Below, in pieces: positions 1 to 11,167 of a stretch of 64,000 bases of DNA. Source of the DNA: Arbacia lixula (taxonomy: Eukaryota > Echinodermata > Echinoidea > Arbacioida > Arbaciidae); NCBI GenBank assembly GCA_963669155.1, contig OZ022597.1, forward strand, positions 1,618,673 through 1,682,672, read 5' to 3'. The notes below the pieces were generated by a model that was not told the origin of the DNA, searched no databases, and saw only the letters and a program-made list of their open reading frames with translations. Within the stretch, counting starts at the first letter, position 1, and each line of letters begins with the position of its first letter. A program made the translations under genes and the position numbers.

Positions 1-159
1 CTAGTACCTAGGCTACATTGACGCCTAAACGAGCATACGGACTTCCTTCTATTCTGTTATGACAACGACGTCCGTCCTTGTTTGGATACAATGGGTAGGA
101 TATTCGACACAAAAGTGGAGATATTTCAGACAGAGATTTAGAAATGACGGTCATTCTAA

Positions 160-645
160 AAGTTATTAATCTCGTCAGTGGTATTTTTAATCACGCGTAC
201 ACCTGCTTTATGTTGAATGGTTTGCCTAATTTACAACGTCGATGTGCTATAACTGTTGAGTCATGTCAATTTAATAATGATGTAATCAATTGTGGTTGTT
301 GTTTTCATTTGATTGTTTTCGATGTGGTAACAGTTCAACTAATCTAGAATGTCGATATACTATATATGTAATGCCGAGTCATGCTACTCAATGATGCACT
401 CAAGTGATGTTTTCATGATAATATTGTTGTTGATGTCATTACATGTATTATCATTTCAGATTTATTGAATTCATCAATGGTGTTATAAATAACGATAGAA
501 CATGCTTAACGGCGGTAATATTTAAACAGTTTACGAAATCTACAACGATGATATTCTATAGCCGTTATGCGGAGTCATTCCACTTCATTATCAATCAGGC
601 CTGTGGTTGTTGTTTTTATATATTATTGTACATGACGCTATCATA
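160..645. repeat. Degenerate tandem duplication, unit about 300 bp
   Basis: Two diverged units can be aligned by eye. Segments near 165-215 and 465-515 both read as attRAT followed by cRtcaRtggt and a taaataacg/ttaatcacg stretch. Both units later contain acaacg..gatg, gagtcat and tgtggttgttgttttt. No coding signal is convincing in either unit; the short open frames are incidental. No known family is recognised. Confidence 0.45.
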
Positions 646-704
646 GATTAAGCCAATCCTGTTGTTATCAAAGTTTTAGTTTATATTGATGTTGATAGTT
701 GTGG

Positions 705-1060
705 TATAGTAGTGAGAGCTTTTGACTCTTGCAGAGAGATCCTGGGTTCGATCCCAGCCCGGTGTGTACACTCTTGGACAAGATGAGTCCCTTTGAACCC
801 TGGTTAGTAAATGTTTACCTGGCAAGAATATATCATGTCAGATCTGATGAAATCGAGCGCTACATACTTGGTTGCTTGGCACAAGCTATGGTAATAATCA
901 AGCGCCTTGGATGCTCGGAAAGCGCTATGTATAAAAGTCGGCTATCATTCTTATTTTTATCAATTTAATACTAAATATTATAATTATCATCTTATTTATC
1001 GTTATTATTATAACATATATCAATATCATCATTATTATTACTATTATCATCATCATAATT
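705..1060 (+). mobile_element. tRNA-derived SINE, copy 1 (decayed tail)
   Basis: The head is tRNA-like: a pol III A box at about 709-727 (TGGTATAGTAGTGAGAG) and a B box at 744-757 (GGGTTCGATCCCAG). The body shares long stretches with the copy at 14,530, for example CCCGGTG.GTACAC, ACCTGGCAAGAATATA, GCGCTACATACTTGG and GGTAATAATC. It ends in AAGCGCTATGTATAAAA, a degenerate L2-type tail, followed by an ATT/TTA-rich run. The element is non-autonomous and was presumably mobilised by a LINE with the same 3' end, such as the one at 58,511-59,570. Confidence 0.8.
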
Positions 1061-1189
1061 ATTATATGCTGTTTATTCCCGACACCGTACTAATTAACTC
1101 TTCCCGACAGTACCATATACATATGCTGCTCAGCAGGATCTAAAGGTAAATTGGATTTAATTGGAGCAGAACAAATAAAACAACATATC

Positions 1190-1632
1190 AGTGAACGTTT
1201 GAAAAAAATTAGTCAAGGAATTACAAAGTTATGCATTTCTATACTCTCAATTTTGTGGGCCTCAATTATAAGTTGCTCTGCGTGCTAGATAATGATTCCA
1301 TAAATTGCACCTTTTATGTTTTTTATGAAGGACTAACTTTTTTGATAAGGGTGTGTGTGTGAGAACATGTGTATAATGATTTATCAAATTCACTGATAAA
1401 ATGCTTTAATAAAATCTCCTTTTGACAAAATGGAAATTTAGACAATTGTGCGCAAGTTATATTATATTCGATTAGTGTAGCAAGTGACCTCACAAAATTT
1501 AGCATTTGAAAATTCATAACTCTGCTATCCTTTCACGGCTTCTTGTCAAACTTTCACTATTTTTGTTTGTGTTTATGTTTCTGTGTTTTTTTAAATCAAC
1601 TCAACTTCAGGGTGGACTTCCCTTTTTTGTCC
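1190..1632. repeat. Decayed copy of the GGATAGTCCACC MITE family
   Basis: The right part reads CATAACTCTGCTATCC, CTTGTCAAACTTTCACTA and TTCAGGGTGGACTTCCC. This matches, in degraded form, the right parts of the elements at 49,320-49,735 and 63,027-63,285 (CTTATCCTTTGACGGATTTTC, TCAAACTTTTACTAAT, GGTGGACTATCCC). It has no coding capacity. Confidence 0.4.
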
Positions 1633-1736
1633 AATAATCATAATCTCCTCGTACTACTTCTTCAATTTCAGGTATACAGAACCATACGATAGAACGCACG
1701 GTGGTCTTATACCAACATTGAACATGTTAATATAGA

Positions 1737-1968
1737 ATAGAGTACCGAAGTGGTGTCGTCATATGAGCACGTTGTCAATACAACTGGTTCTAAAAAAAAA
1801 ATCACTCCAGTGAGAGGTTTTTCCGGTCCGATATTGTCTAGCGGGCTAGTGTTGGGCATTCCCAATTTCACTCCCCGTTGTGATCACCGCTGCTTGCTCT
1901 ACCCTCGTAGTTTAGAACCAGTTGTCTTGACAATCTGCTCAAATGACTTCACACGTCAGTACTCTATA
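1737..1968. mobile_element. MITE 'GAGTACCGAAGT' family, copy A (complete)
   Basis: Terminal inverted repeats of about 55-60 bp: ATAGAGTACCGAAGTGGTGT on the left and the imperfect reverse complement ending CAGTACTCTAT on the right, both containing the GTTGTC..GACAA and TTAGAACCAG/CTGGTTCTAA blocks. The core carries CCGGTCCGATATTGTCTAGC. Related copies lie at 11,903, 18,047, 32,761 and 54,483. It encodes nothing; an autonomous partner is not visible in this window. Confidence 0.85.
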
Positions 1969-1969
1969 T

Positions 1970-3200
1970 GACTTTTGTTGCGTTCTGCGATTAAATGGAT
2001 CAGATACGAGGCATTTAACAATCTCTCCGTACAAGTTGACGCCCTCGAAAAAGAAAACTATAAAAGTTAGTTCACACTGGAGGGGCATGCCGCTATCCAG
2101 CTTGTTTCCATTAAAAACGATTTTTTAAGGTTTTTTAAAGGGTAACTCCACCAAGTGCACTTTCATGACCTTTTATTAATTTTTTCCTCGATGCATACAA
2201 CTCCCATTGAGCTATAGTTTGCCTTGCATCAATTGGTTAAAGGTGGCTTTATGGAGCGATGTTAATTCTTGCTACGGAAAAATGATAGCAACAACGGCAG
2301 CTTCTCCAGGCAAACCAAATAAGTTTGAACGCACTGTAGCTTAAGCCAGTCAACTGAGAACTCGTACTAAGAAAAACAGGATAACAAGACACAAACTGTT
2401 GTAGAACAAAGAGGTCGAGTACATATATTTGTCACTGTCCTCCCACGTATCTAAAATGAAAAATTACTATCATACACATTCCATCATATTTACATTAATC
2501 AATAAAAATCGAAATAATTCCTAGTACTTTTTGATACAATTGTTATATAGTTTGGATGCTGCAAAAATGAAACTAGTACAAGATTTGCTCGCTTTTGTCT
2601 AGGGCGGATACACGAAATTATGACATTGTTTTCATCATTTTGATAATCATCGCCAGCTGATGCCAAGGCTAAATGTGCATGCAATATGAACTAGTGAACT
2701 TGGTCATGGTAAAGCCATGAAAACTGACGGAGACACCAGAGATTGGATTTTAGGAAGGAAATGTACGGATAGGTCTCGAATACATGAATCACGCATTTCC
2801 TTTGCGCTAGTCAGCCCAAAACTAAGTGCAAATTTTAAATTCCCACGAAGAAATCAATTTGTGAAAAAATACTGTATGCCAACTTTTCACGCTTTGGGAG
2901 TTTAACTGTAGCCCTACATGTTAGGTTTTGGCCAATAACATATGGCGCAATATGTATTATAAAATACAAAATCGTTAGTTGCCATCATCACCATGGTAAA
3001 CCGAACAACGGTATAATATTGCCTGACTGAGCAAGATGTTTTTGAAAGATATGTATTTGATATGGTTAATAATAAAATATGATGAACAAAACGTTAAATA
3101 TTGAGCAACATACCAAGCTACATTGCTTACCATTACTAAACTTAAATACGTACATAACCCTACTTAACATGAGCATATATAAACATATTCCCAGCTTTGT
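1970..3200. other. No gene recognised
   Basis: AT-rich sequence without a convincing exon, RNA gene or recognisable transposon on either strand. The short open frames here lack codon bias and family resemblance. Confidence 0.5.
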
Positions 3201-3264
3201 TATTGTATGTGGTACTTGATTCAATAATCAAAATGGGTACACTAGAGTTGAGAAAATGCCAAAA

Positions 3265-3475
3265 TGAAAAGAAAAAAAAGAAAAAAAAAGGAAAGCTAGT
3301 GAGAAAAAGTAAAGGAGAAGAAAAGAAGAAGACGAAGAGAAAGAAGCAGAAGAAGAAGAAGAAGAAGAAGAAGAAGAAGAAGAAGAAGAAGAAGAAGAAG
3401 AAGAAGAAGAAGAAGGAGCAGAAGAAGAAGAAGAAGAAGAAGAAGATAATGAAAGAGAGGAGAAAGAAAAAAATG
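3265..3475 (+). repeat. Purine (GAA/AAG)n microsatellite
   Basis: A nearly pure AAG/GAA triplet array is densest at 3,345-3,455 and is flanked by looser A/G-only sequence. It produces long poly-Lys, poly-Ser and poly-Leu open frames that are artefacts. Long GAA tracts on one strand can form triplex DNA. Confidence 0.95.
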
Positions 3476-3484
3476 AAGAATTGA

Positions 3485-4540
3485 TGGGAAGGGAAGAAGA
3501 ATACGAAAGATCATAACAGGAAAGATAAAATAAGAAAGACAACAATAAACACACAGAAGTTTACTTTTAACGATTACACTCTTTATACCTAACAATTTTG
3601 TAAACAACGGAGACGTCGAACGTTAGCTAAACAACCACGAGCAAGTGATTAGAACAAAGCAAATTTCCTCTTAGATGAAGCCATATCCGGTTACAGAGTT
3701 ATTTCGCCAGGGCGTCAAATACTTTGTTCACCTGTCAAGGAAGTTGATTACCTAACAAAACAATGAACAGGTTGTTCTCCTTCCCTTCGTATAGTGCCTA
3801 AGCCACCACAACCTGTTTCAAATTGCGGCATCGTTAGATAACGAGTGTCAATTAGTTCCCCATTCTCTTCTGCATAACGAGCGCAGTTATCACATTAATC
3901 AATGCGCACCGTTTTTGAGTAAGTTGCATTCTTTTCCTAATGGACAACCATTCACTGTTACCTAACACCACATATTACCAGTTTATAGGCAGGCCCGTAT
4001 TGCACTTATAGCCTGTACTCTTTGTCACGTACAGAGTCGTATAACAATAGCATGATAACAATGAAGTCGAATTGTTTTCATGAAAAATATGATTGCTAAA
4101 AGTACTACCGTATTATTTCTTATCATGCATAACGAGCGCATCATAAGCTTACCCACCCCCCCCCCCCCCTCCCCCCTCCACATTCCCCTTTCCTTCCCCT
4201 TGCATAGCCACATTGAAGACTATCTGGAAACAAGTGTCAGGAAAATCAGACTAAAGAATATTCCGACCATTTGACTTTGTCCCGGGCAAATGTTCCTCAG
4301 TGGCGTCAATAGCGCATACATTTTTAAGACTCTTGAACGACGGACAATACCCCATGACCCCCTTTTCCCGCACTCAACCTCCCCCACCTCCCCTTCTCGC
4401 TCTCCCTCCCCCATTTATCTCTACCTCTCTCTTTATAATAGTTATGCTAACTGATGGTATCGTTATTTCGTTGAAATAGGACATCAAATGTGCATTAGGA
4501 ATTAATGTCATTATGAGATATTGAGATCGGCCCCTTTTCT
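3485..4540. other. Non-coding stretch with poly-C tracts
   Basis: No gene recognised. It includes a C-rich tract at 4,152-4,178 and pyrimidine-rich sequence at 4,365-4,430. The part next to 4,544 would be the 3' UTR of the minus-strand Ig-domain gene, but no clear AATAAA is seen on that strand here. Confidence 0.5.
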
Positions 4541-4543
4541 TCA

Positions 4544-6055
4544 TCACCATGTTGTGTTGGAGGGTCTCTCAAGCATGTCAAGCGTCGGAGGGACAAAGTT
4601 TTCATACTCTTGCTCAAGCTCGGAGGGTCGACGTATATTTGCGCCACACAGCGGAGCCGACATCGGCGCGTTTGTCTCAGACATCGTTTTCGACAGCGGT
4701 GGGCGGTTCGTCAGCTGGAGCGATCCTCCCCGTGTGATCTCGCCTCCGCGACTGAGGCTTTGGTTGGTCCCGAACGTAGACGTGGTCGGAGTCGTGGTCG
4801 TAGTCGGAGAGGTGTTCTCGTAGAGGGAGGACTCGTCGTCCACGTAACGCGTTGGTGTGAAGAACATCTGAGAGAGGCGGTCCAGTTTCTGACGGAAGAA
4901 GTTGGGTCTCTGCACGGCTGAAGCAACCGTCCCTTGCGCTCCACCGCCACCGCTGCGATGATGGTGGTTGGAGTTACTCGTGGTGGAGTTGATCGGGTCC
5001 CGACGCGACAGCGATGTGTCTTTCGTTTCAGCTACCGCGGGGATGTTCTCCTCGCTCTTAAAGCTGCCACTGTAGTCGATCTGGTACTTGTCCATTCGTT
5101 TCCTCCGCGACCGCCGGATGCCCCAGATGATACAAACGCAGATTAGGAAGAGGACTGGGGCGCCCCCAGCGGCGAGGCATGCGAGAAGCACTACAGATTC
5201 CTGAAGGAATGAGGGGCCACCCGTCGTTTCTATGGAGACGATGAGGATGAATGTCGCGTTGCTCGAGATGTTCGTAGTCGTCCAGGCGGTGCAGACGATC
5301 TCAGTGGCGTTATCGGTGATGTTCAGCGAATCGAAAGTAAGATGCCGGTGAATATGCATGTTCTCGTCGTCGACGATGACGTGATCGTCACCACTGAAGT
5401 GGGGGTCGTGCTCGGGAAACACCTTCTCCCCGTTCACAAACCACTCATAGGTAGCAATCTCGGGGTCGCCTTGGGCGTCGCAAGTCATCGTGTTGCCCTC
5501 CCCGATCCGGTGGGTCCCCGGTGAGCTTTGGATCGTGACCGACGGAGGGACAGCCAGTGGCATCTTCGTGCACGTCTCTTCGAGAAGGATCTCCGCCCCA
5601 TCCACCGCCGCACACACGAACTCAACGCCGTTGTCATCGGCGGTGAGCCGCCACTTGACGAGCATCTCGTGGTCGGCAGTGACCTCACGCAACTCACCGT
5701 CGTCGTCTCTCCGAAACCAACCGAGTTCTGGTTGCGGTGGCATCGGTGATCCATCGGTACCTTGGACCCCGCTTGTTGTGGTAGCCTGGCTAGTACTCGT
5801 AACATCACCTCCGACCACAGTGCTACCATCCACAGCGGTGCCGTTCACGGCTGAACCATTGCTGTTGAGGTTGATAGGTATTCGTCCATCTGTCCAGTGA
5901 CACTCGAAGATGATGAACTCTCCAATGTAAAAAGAACTCCCGCCATCCTCCGGCTCTGCGGAACATTCTAACGAGGAGTCCGTCGCACACACAGCCACTA
6001 AGAAAACACAGAGAATTGTGCACAACGCTATCTTCCACCTGTCGAACTCTCCCAT
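4544..6055 (-). CDS. Single-exon Ig-domain type I membrane receptor-like protein, 503 aa
   Basis: Seen: an uninterrupted frame starting in a good Kozak context (aacaaaATGG). It has a hydrophobic signal peptide (residues 8-24); a first Ig-like domain (about 28-165; cysteines 51 and 148, with extra cysteines 31 and 162) containing a Ser/Thr/Asn/Gly-rich insertion at 64-105; a second Ig-like domain (170-275; Cys192, Trp205, Cys255); several NxS/T sites; a transmembrane segment (288-313) followed by the stop-transfer run RRSRRKR; and a cytoplasmic tail of about 190 residues. The tail holds two YEN motifs (412-414 and 484-486), each a fit to the pYxN consensus for the Grb2 SH2 domain. Inferred role: cell-surface adhesion or signalling. 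Ig-superfamily receptors usually have one or more introns per Ig domain, so an intronless gene suggests retroposition or lineage-specific intron loss. GC and codon use are clearly higher than in the flanks. The exact family is not recognised. Confidence 0.88.
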   Translation of the reverse strand: MGEFDRWKIALCTILCVFLVAVCATDSSLECSAEPEDGGSSFYIGEFIIFECHWTDGRIPINLNSNGSAVNGTAVDGSTVVGGDVTSTSQATTTSGVQGTDGSPMPPQPELGWFRRDDDGELREVTADHEMLVKWRLTADDNGVEFVCAAVDGAEILLEETCTKMPLAVPPSVTIQSSPGTHRIGEGNTMTCDAQGDPEIATYEWFVNGEKVFPEHDPHFSGDDHVIVDDENMHIHRHLTFDSLNITDNATEIVCTAWTTTNISSNATFILIVSIETTGGPSFLQESVVLLACLAAGGAPVLFLICVCIIWGIRRSRRKRMDKYQIDYSGSFKSEENIPAVAETKDTSLSRRDPINSTTSNSNHHHRSGGGGAQGTVASAVQRPNFFRQKLDRLSQMFFTPTRYVDDESSLYENTSPTTTTTPTTSTFGTNQSLSRGGEITRGGSLQLTNRPPLSKTMSETNAPMSAPLCGANIRRPSELEQEYENFVPPTLDMLERPSNTTW

Positions 6056-9000
6056 TTTGTTATTCCAATGGTCGCTCAGAATGAGAGAACTTATGGATGT
6101 TCGTTTTTTGCCGATTTATTGTCAAACGAGTGGAATGAATAATAACGTGTTGTTTGAACCTGCAACCGCTTAGCAGTCAAACCAACGGTCGATGAGGAAT
6201 TGAGGAAAGAATGTATTCAATAGTCAGTGATTATCCAAAACTCCTAAACTCTGGAACGCACGATCTGCTGAGTATATGACGAGATCCGATCACGAAATCG
6301 TCCCTAGCTGCAAGGGTGACTCACCCAGCTCCGAGGTATCTGTTTCTGGACGTTTGCTCCAAAAAGATCAAAACGAAACTGACGCCGGTGCTAATTCTAG
6401 AATAGCCAGTCACCGCGATCATCACTGCAACTCGCTGTTGGTGAAGTGGTGTTTAGCTGCAGGGCATCCCAAAGAAACTTGCAGTGTCCGTTTGAGCGCT
6501 GTCTGTCGAATAATTGGGTTGTTAACAATCCATATCATCCTGTACGTCTAGTTCGACAATTGTCCAGCCGACAGGATCACATGCACGTTATGATCTAGAC
6601 AGAGCTCTCCGCCTTGTTTCAGCCCACGCTGGCTGACTGGTCGGCTCGTATTGGGGGTCAGGTTGGTGCGCAGACCTACCTAGCACAATCGTTTTCTTTG
6701 CCATTTTGTTTCACACTTCCCTCGTTTCCTATTTCCTTGTCTCCCATTTCCGCAGCTCCCGATAGCCCCGGTGGCAGGCTCTGTAGGAAATGCTCGAACT
6801 GTCCCAGGCGAGGGCGTCTCATTGCATTAGTACGATCTGGCTGCTTCTAAGAGGGGGGTGGGGGGAGGGGGGGTGGGGGGGGGGGGCTGGATAGGAAGGG
6901 GGGTTACAATCGATTGAATTGAATTTATTTTAATCATTTATTGTACATTCATGAAAGTGTACCTTGCTCACAAGAAGTAATATGATAGATGTACATTATT
7001 GATTCTGGCTGAAGGACATATTGCTACCATGTGGCCCGTGTTGAGCTTCGATATACATTTTCATTTTCAATATGAACAATACGACGAGAAGCTGGTGTGA
7101 ATAATAGCACATGTCATTTGCTAAGATAACAACCTTTAAGCTGTTATGTAACCATGCTAAGTAGCTTTTCATTGAGTGATAGATATTGAGACAGGGAATG
7201 AAGGTGGATCTTAAATATATCAAAGTGGTGAGAATGTGCAGTTGCATAGTTTCCAGAGTCACTTGGATATTCATCCGCAAAATATCAGTCGCCCCCTATC
7301 ACGCTCCTCTCTCCTCCTCATTTATGACAAATCACACTCCTGTTGCTAGGCTTGTTCCCTTTTACACTCTGTAGGGGCACCACTCCCCCCCCCCCCACCC
7401 CACCCCCTCCCACCCCTCCTACCCACCCCTTCCTCCTCCACAAAAACACTCTAAATGGAAGATATTTAAAGATGCAAAAGTCCACATAATTCAAATGGTT
7501 GTTGTCTCAGGATATCGTTATGTATCATAGTCATGTAGCCATGCTTATTTCTAGGCCCTGTCTCATAAAAACTACCTTTACGATTGATATTAATCGTAAC
7601 TCTGTATATTAGAGATAGGGGACTTGACTTGCGATCAATTCAGATCAGTCGCAACTCGATCTTTTTTAGCTGGGGTTCTGTTTTCAATTGACGACCGTAT
7701 ACAAGTACATAATGCATTGAACTAAATTTTGCAAAATATTACAAAACAGTTCATGATCGTGAATGAATTGACAGAGGAACTTCATGTTTACGCAAAGAAA
7801 ACTGGGACTTTAATCATTTTTGGACCTTGGTCTAAATACGTGGAATCCAGGACATTCTCTCAATATTAGCTCGATTTGCTCATTTTCCGCACTAAAAGCA
7901 TATTCATTGTTATGTTTGGCTATAACAGCATGGTCAGGGGCAGGGATAATTGGCAGGATTGTGTACAGCTTGGATTTTGAATATAATTAGCATTCAAACA
8001 CGATGCTATGCAAGAATGGAAATTATATATGTAGACGTTCATGTGGAGTGTAAGAAATGGAGAATTGAGCGCGAGAATGACATTGTTATACTGTACTGAC
8101 GAGGGATTGAGGAAGAGGGGGGGGGGGGGGCAGTGTTTCAATAGGGAGGGGCGTGGGGGGAGGGGTGGTGGTGGTGGGAAGCATGGAATAAAACTGTACG
8201 TAAAGATTAAAAGAGTAGAAGAGTAAGGAAAAGGGGTAGGAAGTAAATTTGATAAATGTAAACAATTCATACATACATAATGGGTTTGTGTGTCTCTTTA
8301 TTTGTGTGAGAGAGTGAGTTAACGAACAAAACAGAACAAGACAATGGAAGATAGAAAGGAAGATAAGTTTGACGAATAATTAAGTTGTAGGTATGTATGT
8401 TATACATTCAATCAATGTCAACAATTACTGTGTCGTATTTAGCAGTGTATTCGGATGAGAGAGAGGGGAGGCGGTGGGAGCGAAAGAGCAATAGACGATG
8501 ACAAAGAAAGAGCAAGGAGGAGGGACATAAACAGTCACACACACACATACATACACACATACACACACATATACATATACGTATATATTTACAAACATAC
8601 ATACATGCGCGTCTACCTATTGTACATCAAATATACTCAACATGTTCACCCTGCAAGCAATACAGGATATTCAAACAATTTGGTTCATCAATCTCCAGTG
8701 TTCGTCTCTCATTCTGCATTGATTTCACATTCAGCCTGGTTTATAAGCTAACGATTTTTTCAAAGCCAAGGTTTTAAACATGGTCTATTCTTCGAGAGAC
8801 TTTTCCTTTTAATGTACCTCATCTCGATAATCATGTTACCTGATTAGTTGGCAGGCATGAACTAGATTTAACCATCCTACAGAAGTACCTTATTTGGAAA
8901 AAAAAAATAGTGGTAAATAGTATTATATTGGAATAAATAGCGGTCAATAATACTTTCATTCACATAATGATAATAGTATTGTTTTAAGATCACCAATATT

Positions 9001-9240
9001 TTCAATCATGTACCCTAAGAGCAGTCTCTAATTGTATATTGACTATCAAATTTTCTCAGGCTCGGGTGAATGCAGAAAGTATACATACACGAAAGGATGA
9101 TCAGTCTACAGCATTCAGACCTGTTTATCATCGGATTATAAATTGCTCAAACGCCTGGAAGCGAGGTCACTACCATTCTCTTCTCCATTGTAAACGCACT
9201 CCACTCATGGACAATCACGACGCACGCAACATTCTCAAAC
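6056..9240. other. Intergenic; no gene recognised
   Basis: The part from 6,056 to about 6,250 is the upstream region of the Ig gene; no TATA box is evident. The remainder holds poly-G/poly-C tracts (6,852-6,900, 7,383-7,440 and 8,118-8,180) and a CA/TA-type microsatellite (8,534-8,610). Open frames here are low complexity. No exon or RNA gene can be supported. Confidence 0.5.
8534..8612 (+). repeat. (CA)n/(CATA)n microsatellite
   Basis: Runs of ACACAC, ACATACATAC and ATATACATATACGTATAT. Simple-sequence DNA; the open frames across it are compositional artefacts. Confidence 0.9.
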
Positions 9241-9471
9241 AATAAGCGGAATCAACAAATCTCGTGTATATTGCACTAATATATTTATTGATATCTACTA
9301 TCGTATCATTGCAAATAGTTTGCCGAAGCGAATCAAATGCAATGTTTGATATATACCCTGTATGTCCTTTTAAATATAATGTTGTATTATCTAACGTATG
9401 ATTGGCTGGTTCAGACGGCAGCAACACATATATATGCGTCTGTGTCATGTACGATCCAGCTATTGTTGTGG

Positions 9472-9477
9472 TTTATT
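9472..9477 (-). terminator. Likely polyadenylation signal of the trypsin gene
   Basis: AATAAA on the minus strand, about 105 nt beyond the stop codon of the last protease exon. A second AATAAA lies at 9,284-9,289 and could serve as an alternative. Confidence 0.6.
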
Positions 9478-9581
9478 TAAAACTGACGGTTCCACAAATG
9501 AAGTTTCATAATTGTCTTTTTGATGTTCTTCGACGGTTCCGTGGATGCGGTTGTTGGAGGTGTTGTTGTTGTTGTAGTTGT

Positions 9582-9746
9582 TTAGTTGTTGTTGACGATG
9601 CCGTTGATCCAGTCGATGTAGCGGTTAACGCGGGCGTAGACTCCTGGGTTGAGAGGGTCGGCGCAGCCATAGCCCCATGAGACCACTCCGGTCAGCTCGT
9701 ACACGCCCTGGGTGTTCTGACACACGAAAGGTCCGCCGCTGTCTCC
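9582..9746 (-). CDS. Trypsin exon 5 (GDSGGP to stop)
   Basis: The acceptor is CTTACAG/GGA, preceded by an unusually long poly-C run. The exon encodes 54 residues beginning [10 protein letters not shown], which includes the nucleophile serine and the SWGYG substrate-binding segment. It ends WINGIVNNN and stop; the asparagine run merges into a CAA repeat in the 3' UTR. Confidence 0.95.
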   Translation of the reverse strand, partial: GDSGGPFVCQNTQGVYELTGVVSWGYGCADPLNPGVYARVNRYIDWINGIVNNN

Positions 9747-11121
9747 CTGTAAGGGGTGGGGGGGGGGGGGGGGTGAGAGAAAAACATTAACTACATTCTT
9801 CAGCAAACAACATGCAGCTCAATTTTTTGAGGGGGTGCGCGTAAACTTCCTTCTTTGCCATTCAACATTCAGCTCAACATGAAGGGGAAAGGGGAGGGGG
9901 AAGAGAAAATGTTCACATCATTCTTTACCAGACAACATTCAGCTCAGTATGAATGGGGAAGGGGTGAGAGAAGAGAAAAAGTGAGCTTCCTCCTGTACTA
10001 GACATCGCGCAGCTACATATGATTGGGGGGGGGGGGGGGGGGGAAGTGAACCTTCTTCTTTACCAGACAGCATGCAGCTCTATGTGGGGGAGGGGTGGAG
10101 AGAAAGAAATGATTGTTCGTGTCGTACTTGATGGGCGTCCTTTCCTCCAGTGGAAGTACCCAGCGATAATATATTGCCACCAGTAGCATGACTTCCCCTA
10201 AAATTTTGCATTGTCTATTTAATTTAATTTCACAAGATTTGGTTTCAAGAGTGTTGCCGATGATCAATACGTCATCCAACGCTTGATGATGTCACAAGAA
10301 TTAAATGTTTGTTCGTGTCGTACCTAGCAGGAGACCTTTTCTCCATAAACAGGCACCAGTGGCATCACTTGCCCCAAAATATTGCATTGTCCATTTCATT
10401 TAACAAAATCTGGCTTTGATTGAGAGTAGTGCAGATGATCAATACGTCATCAAACGCTTGATGACGTCATAATAAATGTTTGTTCGTGTCGTACCTGGCA
10501 GGAGTCCTTTCCTCCTGTGGAGTAGCCGGCGCACAACATGTTGTCGGTGATATCTCCATTGTACCAGCTGGGGCGGTTGCAGGTGGCGGTGTCGATGATT
10601 GGCACATACACCTCCTGGAGGGCGCTGTTGTCAACGGTGGCTGGAAAAGAGGAGCAAAAACAGGAAAATCACATGTCAAATTCACATCGCACAATATCAG
10701 GTTCGTCTGCTCTTCCCGCAACACTCTGGAACAATCTCACTGTTTATATTTGTAAAGCCTCTACAATAGACATTTTAAACACTCTGTGTGACAGGCAAAA
10801 TGCGTGACTTGTAGAAAATAGTCTCTGATATTCCCGTTTTGTCAGTTTCAAAAGCACGTGACCTTGAAGTTATTCAGTGATAGAGCTTTTGCAAATACGG
10901 CACCCAAATTATGGAATAAACTCCCCCTAGGCATTGGATCATTGACAGACTTTGATCGATTCAAATCAACACTAAAGACGCATCTGTTTCATAATTATTA
11001 GTTATTTTGAAATTCTCATATAATCATTTTTTGTTTCACAAGCATAGAGACTATTTGATTGATATTATGCGTCTCTAAGAATGTAATTTTATTACTATTA
11101 TTATTATTATTATTATTGTTA

Positions 11122-11167
<46 letters not shown>

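Noticed and set aside
3197..3607. Long poly-Lys (+) and poly-Ser/poly-Leu (-) open frames
   Set aside because: They come entirely from the GAA/AAG microsatellite; no flanking coding signal.
4521..5900. Plus-strand and alternative minus-strand open frames over the Ig gene
   Set aside because: Shadows of the GC-rich 503-codon gene; they lack domains and starts in good context.
8455..8751. His/Tyr-rich open frame across a CA/TA microsatellite
   Set aside because: Dipeptide pattern follows the microsatellite; no exon signals.
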